In this document: piece after piece, positions 18,906 through 27,500 of the stretch
How the letters are laid out: every line of letters begins with the position of its first letter
Numbering within the stretch: position 1 is the stretch's first letter
Origin: Streptococcus infantis
Lineage (GTDB): Bacteria > Bacillota > Bacilli > Lactobacillales > Streptococcaceae
Assembly (NCBI RefSeq): GCF_019929665.1
Contig: NZ_JAHZPZ010000002.1
Coordinates: forward strand, 1-64,000
Length of the DNA: 64,000 nt
Direction: 5' to 3'
Notes under the pieces: generated by a model
Told to the model about the DNA's origin: nothing
The model's database searches: none
The model's input: the letters and a program-made list of their open reading frames with translations, nothing else
Program-made: the position numbers and the translations under genes

Positions 18906-19664
18906 TTAAGTTCTCCAAGTAATCAAGAGGTACAAGAGACTTGAACCAAACATATCTGCAAGAGCATGCATAAGAAAGAATGTCAGTAAATTCTTGACTA
19001 CATACTTGTACAAGAAATAATAGAATAATCCGTAAACAAGCCCAATAACCAAGGCCCAGAGTAATCCTTGGTAGGTATGGAAAGAAATCCGTATGATTAC
19101 CGAGTATACTAGAACCAGCCACTGATGCTTTTCTTTTACTGAAGTCAGTAATCCCAAGAAGAAAAATTCTTCGTAAAACCCATTTAAAAGCGCATAGCCA
19201 ATAGCCATTGGCGTTAAGGCCATGAATTTTCTAATGATTTCCATAGGATCTATAAAAGGGAGCAGTTGAGGATTAAAATAATTGTACTCGCCACTGAGGG
19301 TTGTTACAATATCACCAAAAATACCAACAATAGCAAAGATAAGGGGAACCCAGATGAAAACAGACCAGGAAAAACGTATAGGAAGTTGTTTAAAATCATA
19401 ATTTCGAATCAAGAGATAAAGGAAAGTAATCCCTAACATCATCAATTGAAAAGTAAAATTACTAGAATAAGCTGCCCCATCACTTGCTACATTTGTTGTA
19501 GTTTCCGCAACACTAGCAAGAGTTGAAGGTGATAGACTCTCCATAAATTGTTGAGTAGAACGGATGATAAACTCTCCAAACATTAAAACAGTGATGATGA
19601 AGATGTCGAACCATTTTAAGTATCTTAAAGGTTTAGCAGGATGAATACTTTGTATAAAATTCAT
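18906..19664 (-). CDS. CPBP-family intramembrane glutamic endopeptidase
   Basis: 252 aa, about seven membrane segments. The ABI/CPBP motifs are visible: NGFYEEFFFLGLLTS (the paired glutamates of motif 1, though the Arg usual a few residues later is absent), SFHTYQGLLWAL (motif 2 His) and a C-terminal FFLMHALADMFGSS (motif 3 His). Family members act as membrane proteases in CAAX-type processing or bacteriocin self-immunity. No bacteriocin gene is adjacent, so the substrate is unknown. It appears monocistronic, ending at the shared terminator with uraA. Confidence 0.85.
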   Translation of the reverse strand: MNFIQSIHPAKPLRYLKWFDIFIITVLMFGEFIIRSTQQFMESLSPSTLASVAETTTNVASDGAAYSSNFTFQLMMLGITFLYLLIRNYDFKQLPIRFSWSVFIWVPLIFAIVGIFGDIVTTLSGEYNYFNPQLLPFIDPMEIIRKFMALTPMAIGYALLNGFYEEFFFLGLLTSVKEKHQWLVLVYSVIIRISFHTYQGLLWALVIGLVYGLFYYFLYKYVVKNLLTFFLMHALADMFGSSLLYLLITWRT

Positions 19665-19748
19665 ATTTCCTCCGTTTAGCTTATTTTTGTACCTTTATTA
19701 TAAACTTTCAATCTTAAAATTAATTAAATTGATACTAGAGCATAAAAA

Positions 19749-19771
19749 AACAACCTCTTTATAAGGTTGTT
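19749..19771 (-). terminator. Terminator of the EamA transporter gene
   Basis: AACAACCT (19749-19756) pairs with AGGTTGTT (19764-19771). On the minus strand a T-tract follows (complement of the A-run at 19744-19750). It lies just past the transporter stop codon. Confidence 0.85.
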
Positions 19772-19777
19772 CTGTTC

Positions 19778-20689
19778 TTAAATGGACTTGTGTTTCTTTT
19801 CTAGCATTAAATCCTTTAAAGAAATAATAGTCACAGCCAATAAAATCATTGCCATGCCAAGAAAATCTACAGGATAAAAGATATCTCCCATAATCATGAA
19901 GGCAAAAAATACCGCAGAGATTGGTTCAATAGAGGCCAAGAGACTAGATTTGACTGGCCCAACCAGACTTGCCCCCTTAAGAAAAGCCGTGTAGGCAAAA
20001 ACAGTCCCGATGAGAATAATTCCAGCAAATGCTAAGAAAATATCAAAAGACATAGGTAGACTAGCACCGATAATCCCTGTAAATGGCACTGCTACAAAAC
20101 CTGAAATGGTCATACCGACACCAATAACCAGAATGCTCCCCCATTTTTGAATGAGTTTAATGGGTAAAATGATATAAAGTGCATAGGTTAAAGCAGAGAA
20201 CAAGCCCCAAAAGAGACCTGCTGGTGTCATAGAGAGCTGATCCATTTGACCGTGAGTCGCAATTAAAAAGGTTCCACCTATTGCTAAAATCATAGAAAGT
20301 ATTTCGGCTATAGTAGGTGCTACCTTATCCTTTATACATGTGTAAGCCAAGATTCCAACAGGACAGACATACTGAAGCACCGTCGCTGTACCTGCATTTG
20401 TCTCGTGAATAGCCGTTAAATAAGCCAATTGATTCAGAAAGAGACCAAATAATGAAAATAGTAAGAGAGAAAACAGACTTGATTTATCTTTTAGAAAAGC
20501 CAAAAATTGTTCCTTAGACTTTATATAGGACAAGAGAACTAAGAGCAAACCTGCAACAATTAAACGAATATTTGTTAGGACTAGAGCCGATATCCCATGA
20601 ACCATTAGGTACTGACCGCTGGTCCCAGACAAGCCCCAAGCAATACCAGCAATCACTGTAAAAAGAGTTCCTTTAAGAGCTTTTGACAT
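19778..20689 (-). CDS. EamA/DMT-family transporter
   Basis: 303 aa, ten predicted membrane segments in two EamA repeats (about residues 7-140 and 155-295), for example GTLFTVIAGIAWGLSGTSGQ at the start of repeat 1 and ASIEPISAVFFAFMIMGDIF near the end of repeat 2. Drug/metabolite transporters of this family usually export amino acids or other metabolites; the substrate cannot be read from sequence. It lies 9 nt downstream of the serine hydrolase gene, so it is likely the last gene of cppA - serine hydrolase - EamA. Confidence 0.9.
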   Translation of the reverse strand: MSKALKGTLFTVIAGIAWGLSGTSGQYLMVHGISALVLTNIRLIVAGLLLVLLSYIKSKEQFLAFLKDKSSLFSLLLFSLFGLFLNQLAYLTAIHETNAGTATVLQYVCPVGILAYTCIKDKVAPTIAEILSMILAIGGTFLIATHGQMDQLSMTPAGLFWGLFSALTYALYIILPIKLIQKWGSILVIGVGMTISGFVAVPFTGIIGASLPMSFDIFLAFAGIILIGTVFAYTAFLKGASLVGPVKSSLLASIEPISAVFFAFMIMGDIFYPVDFLGMAMILLAVTIISLKDLMLEKKHKSI

Positions 20690-20698
20690 ACTTCCTCC

Positions 20699-21631
20699 CT
20701 AGTCTGCTTCACGAATTAGGTCCATGACTTGATTACGGTCCAATATCCACTGGGCACGCTCGTCTTTTTCGTAGGTTCTATTGGACAAGAAAATCGCAGC
20801 TTCCTGCTTCTTACGATTCCACATGATAAAGGTTCCAGTATAGCCTGTATGGTCTAGCCAATCGCCTTCAAGATTCCAGGCCAAGGAGCGTTCCTTATCA
20901 CTCAAATCTGAAAAATTCTGGCTTAATCCGTCAGCAAAATCATCCTGTAAATAATGCTCAAGGAAGATTTTTAAATCCTTCACAGTTGAAAACAAGCCTG
21001 CACTTCCAGCATGTTTACCTAGTAAACGTGCCTTAGGATCATGCACCACTCCTGCCTTCTGTCCTCGAACGGTTGGGACAGCACTGCTAACTGGTCCAAA
21101 CTGAGTTTCCTTCATCTTCCATGGATCGAAAACTTGCTCTTGTAGAATCTGGTCTAAGTCTTTTTCAAAGTAGTTCTCTAGGAGAAAACCGAGTAAGAGA
21201 AAGTGCACATCCGAGTAGAGAAAGGCTCTCTTCTCTCGGCGATTCAAATGAAACATAGCTTCTTTTAATTCTTCTGCACTCAACTGGTCTCTATTGATAA
21301 TAAACGGGTCCAAGTCCGTAGAATGTGTGAGGAGTTGACGAATGGTGATATCTGGATAATCCATCTCTGGAAGATAGGTCTTTATGGATTGATCGAGCTC
21401 AATCTTGCCTTGTTTCCACAAGAAGGTTAAGACAGTTCCAACTCCGACGACCTTGCTCACACTTGCCAAATCATAGACTAAACCTTGACAAGTCTGCTCT
21501 CCAATTTCTGGATTTGCTTCTCCGAGGTAGCAATCAGACCATTCACCATCCCGATAATACGCAAAAGAGGCACCAGGATAAATCCCTGCCTCAATTTGTT
21601 GCTCTATTTTTTGAATGATTTCTTGTTTCAT
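20699..21631 (-). CDS. Serine hydrolase of the beta-lactamase (class C/PBP4*) family
   Basis: 310 aa without a signal peptide. The catalytic motifs are SVSK (S-x-x-K) in YDLASVSKVVGVGT, Y-S-D in FLYSDVHFLLLG in place of Y-x-N, and HTG in LDHTGYTGTFIMWN replacing KTG. This is the pattern of cytoplasmic esterases or D-aminopeptidases in the family, not of a true beta-lactamase. Its ATG overlaps the cppA stop (ATGA), so translation is coupled. The substrate is unknown. Confidence 0.88.
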   Translation of the reverse strand: MKQEIIQKIEQQIEAGIYPGASFAYYRDGEWSDCYLGEANPEIGEQTCQGLVYDLASVSKVVGVGTVLTFLWKQGKIELDQSIKTYLPEMDYPDITIRQLLTHSTDLDPFIINRDQLSAEELKEAMFHLNRREKRAFLYSDVHFLLLGFLLENYFEKDLDQILQEQVFDPWKMKETQFGPVSSAVPTVRGQKAGVVHDPKARLLGKHAGSAGLFSTVKDLKIFLEHYLQDDFADGLSQNFSDLSDKERSLAWNLEGDWLDHTGYTGTFIMWNRKKQEAAIFLSNRTYEKDERAQWILDRNQVMDLIREAD

Positions 21632-22353
21632 ACTTCCTCAAACCACAATTCGATATTGTTGGCATCCTTGGTTAGGAAAAACTTCTCAGACTTAGGAATA
21701 AAGTAACCTGCAGTTTCAAAACGTTGACGGAGACTAGCCAATTCAAGTTCTTTTACCTGGAATTTCAACATAGACAAATCCCAAGTTACATTATTTTCAA
21801 CAAGCAAATCACTACCTTGAGCTTGTTTAAAAGTTATGCTAGTTTCGATTTCCTCTTTTTCAAGCAGGCTCGCCGTTTCAGCAGGCAAGTTAATTTCTGC
21901 TGAAATATCAAATGCTGTCAAATATTGCACTTTCTCATCTTTTGTGAAAGTAACAGTTTCATCAAACTTTCTCAAATCTTTGATGTCATCTTCCGCATGG
22001 ATTAGGACAAGATCCCCTTCTGGTGAAAGGATTTCAAAAGCATATCCCTTATTTCCTTTATAGAGTTGAGGAAGTTTTTCCATTCTAGCTAGCAGTGCTT
22101 CAACCTCGGATGGATTCGCTACTTTTACAATCAATCTAGCTAATTTTTTGATCCCTTCAACCTTACGGCTTCTCATACTTGGTGATTCTTCTAAAACCAA
22201 TTTTTCAATGCCTGACTGGTCTCCTAGCGATAAGAAAGCCGACTCTTCAAGCAAGGGTTTCATACCCAAGGTTTGGATATAAAACAATTCATTTAATCTT
22301 CTATTATTTATCTTTAGCGTCGGGATCATACGCACAATTTGATTTACATTCAT
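21628..22353 (-). CDS. cppA: CppA-family protein
   Basis: 241 aa from MNVNQIVRMIPTLKINNRRL, with GGAGG 5 nt before this ATG; an upstream ATG would add five residues without a ribosome-binding site. It matches streptococcal CppA, described as a putative C3-glycoprotein-degrading proteinase. The N-terminal half looks like a vicinal-oxygen-chelate (glyoxalase-type) fold (LNELFYIQTLGMKPLLEESA), and no secretion signal or recognisable protease motif is visible, so the proteinase label is doubtful. It is the first gene of a three-gene run with the serine hydrolase and EamA transporter. Confidence 0.88.
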   Translation of the reverse strand: MNVNQIVRMIPTLKINNRRLNELFYIQTLGMKPLLEESAFLSLGDQSGIEKLVLEESPSMRSRKVEGIKKLARLIVKVANPSEVEALLARMEKLPQLYKGNKGYAFEILSPEGDLVLIHAEDDIKDLRKFDETVTFTKDEKVQYLTAFDISAEINLPAETASLLEKEEIETSITFKQAQGSDLLVENNVTWDLSMLKFQVKELELASLRQRFETAGYFIPKSEKFFLTKDANNIELWFEEV

Positions 22354-22449
22354 AAATTCCTCCAACACATTTTATTTTAAAGGATTTTATTTCATTTTAC
22401 AAGTTATTCAACTAAAAACTTTAACTATATTAACCCCTTGAATAAGGAA

Positions 22450-22473
22450 CCCCCTTCGCATATCCGAAGGGGG
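22450..22473. terminator. GC-rich hairpin downstream of the EEP gene
   Basis: CCCCCTTCG (22450-22458) pairs with CGAAGGGGG (22465-22473). The plus strand has a T-rich tract after it; the minus strand, where the neighbouring genes lie, has only TTCCTTATT, so termination of the EEP gene may be partial. Confidence 0.7.
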
Positions 22474-22501
22474 ACTCGTTTTATTTTAGTAAAATTCTTT
22501 G

Positions 22502-23320
22502 TTAGTTCTTCCAAGAAAGTTCTGCTTGAAGACCGTAGTGATCACTGACCTGCGGACTTGCTTGGCCATCAAAAACTACCTGTAACTTTTCTACCTGAAG
22601 ATCTTTTGTCGTAAAGACGTAATCAATTCGAAGAGGTTCTGTATTTCCCTTCCAACCATCAATTTCTGGAGGAACAGTGTAGCTTCCACTTCTCTCTTTT
22701 GCAACTTCATAGGCATCCTGTAAGCCTAGCGGACTAGTTAGGATAGCTTGATATCCTTCCTGACCTGCAGGGTTGTTGAAATCTCCTGCTAGTAATAGAG
22801 GTTTATTCAACTCTTTTAGAACTGCTTCAAATCTTGCCCATTCCTCTTGGAATCCTTTATCCCACCAAGAGAGATGCACACTCGCAACTGCAAGCTCTTT
22901 ACCTTCTACTACTGTTTCTACTAGTGCAACTCGACGAGTGTGATAATCAGTTGGATCATCTACATCTGAAACCAAAATCTCACGCGCCTCAATCGGTGTT
23001 TTAGATAGAATTGAAACTCCCTCATGATAACGGTCATATCCGATATGATTATAAGCCCATGTCCAATAATAGTCCAGTCCTTTTTCAGACAACTTCTCTA
23101 CCAAAAGACGAACATAGTGGTCTTGGTGAATGGGTTCTGCTGAAGGTAACGGATTGTAAAGTGGTCCAGACTCTACTTGAGTTGATGTAATTTCTTGGTT
23201 GATTTCTTGAAAACAAATCAAATCATAACTGTTTTCAAGTATATCTTGAAACAAGAGCTGAAATTTTTCTTCAGGATTTTTTTCCATCCAACTATGAGTA
23301 TTGAGTGTTAAAAACTTCAT
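22502..23320 (-). CDS. Endonuclease/exonuclease/phosphatase-family enzyme
   Basis: 272 aa, cytoplasmic. EEP-family motifs: LTLNTHSW at the N-terminus, ICFQEIN (metal-binding Glu), SVHLSWWD, LAGDFNNPAG (D-x-N) and the C-terminal VSDHYGLQAE (Asp-His pair). These metal-dependent enzymes cleave phosphodiesters or phosphomonoesters; the substrate cannot be assigned. It lies 53 nt downstream of the PTS gene on the same strand and may be read with it. Confidence 0.88.
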   Translation of the reverse strand: MKFLTLNTHSWMEKNPEEKFQLLFQDILENSYDLICFQEINQEITSTQVESGPLYNPLPSAEPIHQDHYVRLLVEKLSEKGLDYYWTWAYNHIGYDRYHEGVSILSKTPIEAREILVSDVDDPTDYHTRRVALVETVVEGKELAVASVHLSWWDKGFQEEWARFEAVLKELNKPLLLAGDFNNPAGQEGYQAILTSPLGLQDAYEVAKERSGSYTVPPEIDGWKGNTEPLRIDYVFTTKDLQVEKLQVVFDGQASPQVSDHYGLQAELSWKN

Positions 23321-23373
23321 GTTTTTCTCCTATAAACAAGAGGTTGGAAAACAGCTTCCAACCCCTTAGTGTA

Positions 23374-25560
23374 TTACAATTCTACTTTTGCAACTGCTGT
23401 TTTAGCTGCAAGAGAACCGGTTTTTTCTAATTTAACTGACTTGATGGCATCTCCATTTGTAAAGACTACTACAGTTGTAGTTTCACGCTCAGCAGCCTGA
23501 ATAGCTCCGAGGTCAGCTTTGACCAAGAGATCACCAGCAGCTACTGTTTGACCTTCTGAAACCACCACTTCAAATGGTTTTCCTTCAAGACTTACAGTAT
23601 CAAGACCAATGTGAACAAGAACTTCAAGACCTGCTTCAGTTACAAGACCAAGAGCATGTTTAGTTGGGAAGACGCTTGATACAGTACCAGAAACTGGAGA
23701 TACAATGTTTCCGTTTGCTGGTTCTACTGCAAATCCATCACCCATCATTTTTTGTGAAAAGACTGGATCCTTAACTTGTTCCAATTCAATGACTTGACCG
23801 TCAGCAACTGAATAAACTTCTTCAGTTACACCTTTGTAGACAACAGTATCTTTTTGAGCTGCTGCCATTTGACTTGGAAGAGTTTCAGGAATCACTTCTC
23901 CAGAATCAAGAATATCTTGGATATCAGATTTCAATACGTCAGCTTTAGGTCCGTAGATAGCTTGGACACCTTGTCCTTTCATGACAAGTCCCATAGCTCC
24001 TTCAGATTTCCATTGTTCTTCTGTTCCAACTTTTTCTGCATCTTTTACAGTAACGCGAAGACGAGTCATACATGCGTCAACATCAACGATATTTGCACGT
24101 CCACCGAGAAGGTTGATGATGTTAACTGCTTGAGAAGCTTCTGCAACTTTAGTTTCGCCGGCAACTGAAGATTCAGAAGAACCATCTGCATTTTCGTAGT
24201 TACCGTTACGTCCTGGAGTTGCATAGTTGAATTTCTTAATCATGAAGTTAGCGATAAAGTACATGATAAATCCAAAGAGCACTGTCACCCAGATAAAGTT
24301 AACAATATCCATACCAATACCAGCGTTGATAGCTAGCGGAGTACGAGTCAAGAATTCGATTGAACCGAATGAGTGCACACGAAGGTTCACAATATCAGCC
24401 ATTGCAAAGGCAGCACCTTGAACAAGAGCGTAAACAAGGTAAAGAGGTGTTGCGATGAACATGAACATGTACTCAATTGGTTCAGTTACCCCTGTCAAGA
24501 ATGTTGCAAGAGCAGTTGCGATCATCATACCTTTGTATTGGTGTTTCTTATCTGGATCAACGTTACGGTAGATAGCCACAATTACACCCATCAAGATACC
24601 AAACGAACCAATCATTTGTCCAACTTTGAAACGAGCTGGATGTACTGTATCTAACAAGTGTTGGTATTGAGCTGCGTCAGTACCTTTAAGGTTTACAAGG
24701 TCAGTTACCCATGCAAGCCAAAGTGGATCTTGACCAAATACTTGAGTACCTTTTGCTGCACCAGTCATGACATCATAAGTACCACCAAGAGCTGTATAGT
24801 TCATTGGGATAGTCAACATGTGGTGGAGACCAAAAGGTAATAGCAAACGTTCCAAAGTACCATACAAGAATGGTGCTAGGACTGGAGCTGTTTCTTGAGA
24901 GTTAGCGATCCAGATACCAAAGCTATTAATACCTGTTTGAACAAGTGGCCAGAAAATTGAAAGCAAGATTGCCGCAATTACTGAACGAAGAATAACTACA
25001 AACGGTACAAAACGTTTTCCGTTAAAGAATGAAAGTGCATCAGGAAGCTTACGGAAATTGTAGTATTTGTTAAAGGCAGTCGCCCCAATAAAACCAGAAA
25101 TAATCCCTACGAAGACACCCATGTTAAGCGCTGGAGCTTCAAACACACTGATGAAGTAATCAGAAACTTTGATAGAGTTACCAAAGATTGTTGAAACCAT
25201 TGCATTAGGATCTTTCAACATATCACCACTAACACTAAAAATAGCACCAGTGATACGGTTGATCAAGATAAAGGCAAGTCCTGCTGCAAAGGCACCACCT
25301 GCACGTTCTTTAGCCCAGCTTCCTCCGATAGCTAGAGCAAATAAAATGTGAAGGTTAACGATAACTCCCCAACCGATTTGCTCAAGAATTCCACCTGTAA
25401 TAACAAGTGGAGCAAAGTTAGGATTAATCATTGCAAGCGTCTTACCGATTGAAATCATCAAACCAGCAGCCGGCATAACAGCGATAACCACCATTAGAGC
25501 CTTACCGAATTTTTGCCAAAACTCGAAAGACAAAACATTTTTGAATGTATCTTTCATCAT
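23374..25560 (-). CDS. ptsG: PTS glucose/glucoside-type transporter, IICBA fusion (PtsG-like)
   Basis: 728 aa, domain order IIC-IIB-IIA. IIC (about residues 1-430) has some ten membrane segments. IIB (about 475-555) has the phospho-Cys in VDVDACMTRLRVTV. IIA (about 590-728) has the phospho-His in GLEVLVHIGLDTVSLEG. It imports and phosphorylates a sugar, by family most likely glucose. A 27-bp inverted repeat sits just downstream of its promoter start. The IIC and the joined IIA resemble pneumococcal PtsG. Two adjacent ATG codons follow AAGGAGATTTGA; the first is used here. Confidence 0.93.
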   Translation of the reverse strand: MMKDTFKNVLSFEFWQKFGKALMVVIAVMPAAGLMISIGKTLAMINPNFAPLVITGGILEQIGWGVIVNLHILFALAIGGSWAKERAGGAFAAGLAFILINRITGAIFSVSGDMLKDPNAMVSTIFGNSIKVSDYFISVFEAPALNMGVFVGIISGFIGATAFNKYYNFRKLPDALSFFNGKRFVPFVVILRSVIAAILLSIFWPLVQTGINSFGIWIANSQETAPVLAPFLYGTLERLLLPFGLHHMLTIPMNYTALGGTYDVMTGAAKGTQVFGQDPLWLAWVTDLVNLKGTDAAQYQHLLDTVHPARFKVGQMIGSFGILMGVIVAIYRNVDPDKKHQYKGMMIATALATFLTGVTEPIEYMFMFIATPLYLVYALVQGAAFAMADIVNLRVHSFGSIEFLTRTPLAINAGIGMDIVNFIWVTVLFGFIMYFIANFMIKKFNYATPGRNGNYENADGSSESSVAGETKVAEASQAVNIINLLGGRANIVDVDACMTRLRVTVKDAEKVGTEEQWKSEGAMGLVMKGQGVQAIYGPKADVLKSDIQDILDSGEVIPETLPSQMAAAQKDTVVYKGVTEEVYSVADGQVIELEQVKDPVFSQKMMGDGFAVEPANGNIVSPVSGTVSSVFPTKHALGLVTEAGLEVLVHIGLDTVSLEGKPFEVVVSEGQTVAAGDLLVKADLGAIQAAERETTTVVVFTNGDAIKSVKLEKTGSLAAKTAVAKVEL

Positions 25561-25586
25561 TCAAATCTCCTTAATTTATATTTTAA

Positions 25587-25656
25587 TGCAAACGATTTAC
25601 GAAAACGTTTGCACCATTAACACCTCTATTATACCACTTTAATTTTTTTTGTAAAG
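25587..25656 (-). promoter_or_regulatory. ptsG promoter with large operator-like dyad
   Basis: -10 TATAAT (25633-25628) with -35 TTTACA (25655-25650) 16 nt upstream; start near 25621. A perfect 8-bp inverted repeat TGCAAACG-N11-CGTTTGCA (25587-25613) covers about +8 to +34, and half of it reads like a cre (GCAAACGTTTTC). A bound repressor would roadblock transcription. Confidence 0.75.
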
Positions 25657-25717
25657 GATTTATATAAAATTTTTTGATTTTAAAAATTTCTTACTTCTCT
25701 TCAATTGTTTACTAACT

Positions 25718-25746
25718 TTGAGTTTACTGGGGTTTTCTGATATAAT
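25718..25746 (+). promoter_or_regulatory. Promoter placing transcription start at the mnmL start codon
   Basis: -35 TTGAGT (25718-25723), 17-nt spacer, extended -10 TGA-TATAAT (25741-25746). Only seven nt separate the -10 from the ATG, so the mRNA is predicted to be leaderless. Confidence 0.75.
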
Positions 25747-25753
25747 ATTAGCT

Positions 25754-26701
25754 ATGAAATCCTATAATACCTTGAATGATTATTATCGAAATTTATTCGG
25801 AGAAAAAACTTTCAAAGTTCCTATCGATGCCGGATTTGATTGTCCCAATCGTGATGGTACAGTAGCTCATGGAGGTTGTACTTTCTGTACGGTTTCTGGA
25901 TCTGGTGATGCTATTGTTGCGCCTGATGCTCCTATTCGTGAGCAATTTTATAAAGAAATTGACTTTATGCACCGCAAATGGCCAGATGTAAAAAAATATC
26001 TAGTCTATTTCCAAAACTTTACTAATACTCATGAAAAGCTCGAAGTCATTCGCGAACGCTATGAACAAGCTATTAATGAACCCGGTGTTGTTGGAATCAA
26101 TATTGGGACACGACCAGATTGCCTGCCCGATGAGACTATCGAATACTTGGCAGAACTGTCAGAACGAATGCATGTTACTGTAGAGTTAGGTTTACAAACA
26201 ACCTATGAGGAAACTTCTGAATTGATTAACCGTGCCCACTCCTATGAACTCTACGTGGAAACGGTTAAGCGCTTGAGAAAATATCCAAAGATTGAGATTG
26301 TTGCCCATTTGATTAACGGCTTGCCAGGTGAAACTCATGAGATGATGGTGGAAAATGTTCGCCGTTGTGTGACTGACAATGATATTCAAGGGATTAAACT
26401 TCACCTACTTCACCTTATGACAAATACTCGAATGCAACGTGATTATCACGAGGGTAGACTGCAGCTTATGAGTCAAGATGACTATGTGAAAGTTATCTGT
26501 GACCAACTAGAAATTATTCCCAAACATATAGTCATCCATAGGATTACGGGTGATGCGCCTAGAGATATGCTAATAGGTCCTATGTGGAGTCTCAATAAAT
26601 GGGAAGTTCTAAATAGCATTGAAGCTGAAATGAGACGTCGAGGTAGTGTTCAAGGATGCAAGGCTGTTAAACAGGAGTTTATGAATGAAAAGACCACTTG
26701 A
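25754..26701 (+). CDS. mnmL: TIGR01212-family radical SAM protein (YtqA/MnmL type)
   Basis: 315 aa from MKSYNTLNDYYRNLFGEKTF. A longer reading frame from a TTG at 25718 is rejected because that codon lies in the -35 box. The radical SAM cysteines are in FDCPNRDGTVAHGGCTFC. YtqA-type proteins have been linked with MnmM to the Gram-positive route that remodels the cmnm5(s2)U wobble base of tRNA; the neighbouring mnmM supports that here. It overlaps mnmM by 17 nt. I base the MnmL label on family and context. Confidence 0.85.
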   Translation: MKSYNTLNDYYRNLFGEKTFKVPIDAGFDCPNRDGTVAHGGCTFCTVSGSGDAIVAPDAPIREQFYKEIDFMHRKWPDVKKYLVYFQNFTNTHEKLEVIRERYEQAINEPGVVGINIGTRPDCLPDETIEYLAELSERMHVTVELGLQTTYEETSELINRAHSYELYVETVKRLRKYPKIEIVAHLINGLPGETHEMMVENVRRCVTDNDIQGIKLHLLHLMTNTRMQRDYHEGRLQLMSQDDYVKVICDQLEIIPKHIVIHRITGDAPRDMLIGPMWSLNKWEVLNSIEAEMRRRGSVQGCKAVKQEFMNEKTT

Positions 26702-27242
26702 AATGGCGCATGATTTTCTGGCCCAAGTCATCACAAAAGATGATGTTGTTGTAGATGCGACCATGGGAAATGGCTATGATACACTTTTTCTCGCTAGATT
26801 AGCTAAACAAGTCTATGCTTTTGACATACAGGAACAAGCTCTGGAAAAGACTAGTCAACGTCTACAAGAAGTCGGTTTGACCAATGTCGAGTTACTTCTA
26901 CAAGGTCATGAAACAGTGGATCAGTTTGTAACAGAAGCTAAGGCAGGTATTTTTAATCTCGGTTATTTACCATCTGCTGATAAGTCTATCATTACTAAAC
27001 CTCACACAACCATTGAGGCACTTGAAAAACTTTGTCAGTTACTTGTCAAGGGGGGACGAATAGCCATCATGATTTATTACGGGCATGAAGGTGGAGATAT
27101 AGAACGAGATGCAGTCCTGGATTATGTCAGTCAGTTACCGCAACAAGAATATACTGCTACTATCTATCGCACCCTCAACCAAATTAACAATCCACCATTT
27201 TTAGTTATGATTGAAAAATTAGAAAGGTATCGCCATGGATAA
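26685..27242 (+). CDS. mnmM: tRNA wobble-uridine methyltransferase (YtqB/MnmM family)
   Basis: 185 aa, class I SAM methyltransferase: motif I VVDATMGNGYDTLFLARLA, then YAFDIQEQAL, and the YtqB-family FNLGYLPSADKSIITKP. MnmM methylates nm5(s2)U34 to mnm5(s2)U34 in tRNA. The start is the ATG after AGGAG at the end of mnmL, overlapping it. It shares the transcript with the 84-aa gene, which it overlaps by eight nt. The family assignment is firm; the in vivo substrate is inferred. Confidence 0.88.
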   Translation: MKRPLEMAHDFLAQVITKDDVVVDATMGNGYDTLFLARLAKQVYAFDIQEQALEKTSQRLQEVGLTNVELLLQGHETVDQFVTEAKAGIFNLGYLPSADKSIITKPHTTIEALEKLCQLLVKGGRIAIMIYYGHEGGDIERDAVLDYVSQLPQQEYTATIYRTLNQINNPPFLVMIEKLERYRHG

Positions 27243-27489
27243 ACAATACCTAAAAGATAAAATCGAAGCTCTTCGTCACAACTTTGTCGAGTCAACCCAA
27301 CATGAACGTGCAGTTGGTATTTTGGATGAAGCACATATGAGTAAAAAAATGCTGAAAATCAAGAAGAAAATGATTTCACTTGAAATGGAGCGTTGTCAGA
27401 AGAAAATCGAGCATAAGGACTGCTCAAAGATTGATCAAAAAATCCAAGAACAAAAGGAACTTTTTGAAAATTGTCGTAAACAAAAATAG
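27235..27489 (+). CDS. Conserved hypothetical protein (84 aa)
   Basis: 84 aa, very charged, mostly helical and likely coiled-coil (KKMLKIKKKMISLEMERCQK), with three Cys and no membrane segment. It begins inside the end of mnmM and ends 11 nt before the antiporter, so it is part of the same operon. I do not recognise the family; an RNA- or protein-binding helper of the tRNA modification genes is possible but unsupported. Confidence 0.75.
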   Translation: MDKQYLKDKIEALRHNFVESTQHERAVGILDEAHMSKKMLKIKKKMISLEMERCQKKIEHKDCSKIDQKIQEQKELFENCRKQK

Positions 27490-27500
27490 GGAGGTGGAAA

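Noticed and set aside
18906..19664. Bacteriocin immunity cassette built from the CPBP protein and the 109-aa helical protein
   Set aside because: No bacteriocin, leader peptide or dedicated exporter is near either gene, and they lie 6 kb apart.
20699..21631. Beta-lactamase resistance gene
   Set aside because: Has S-x-x-K but HTG in place of KTG, no signal peptide and a cytoplasmic operon setting; a general serine hydrolase fits better.
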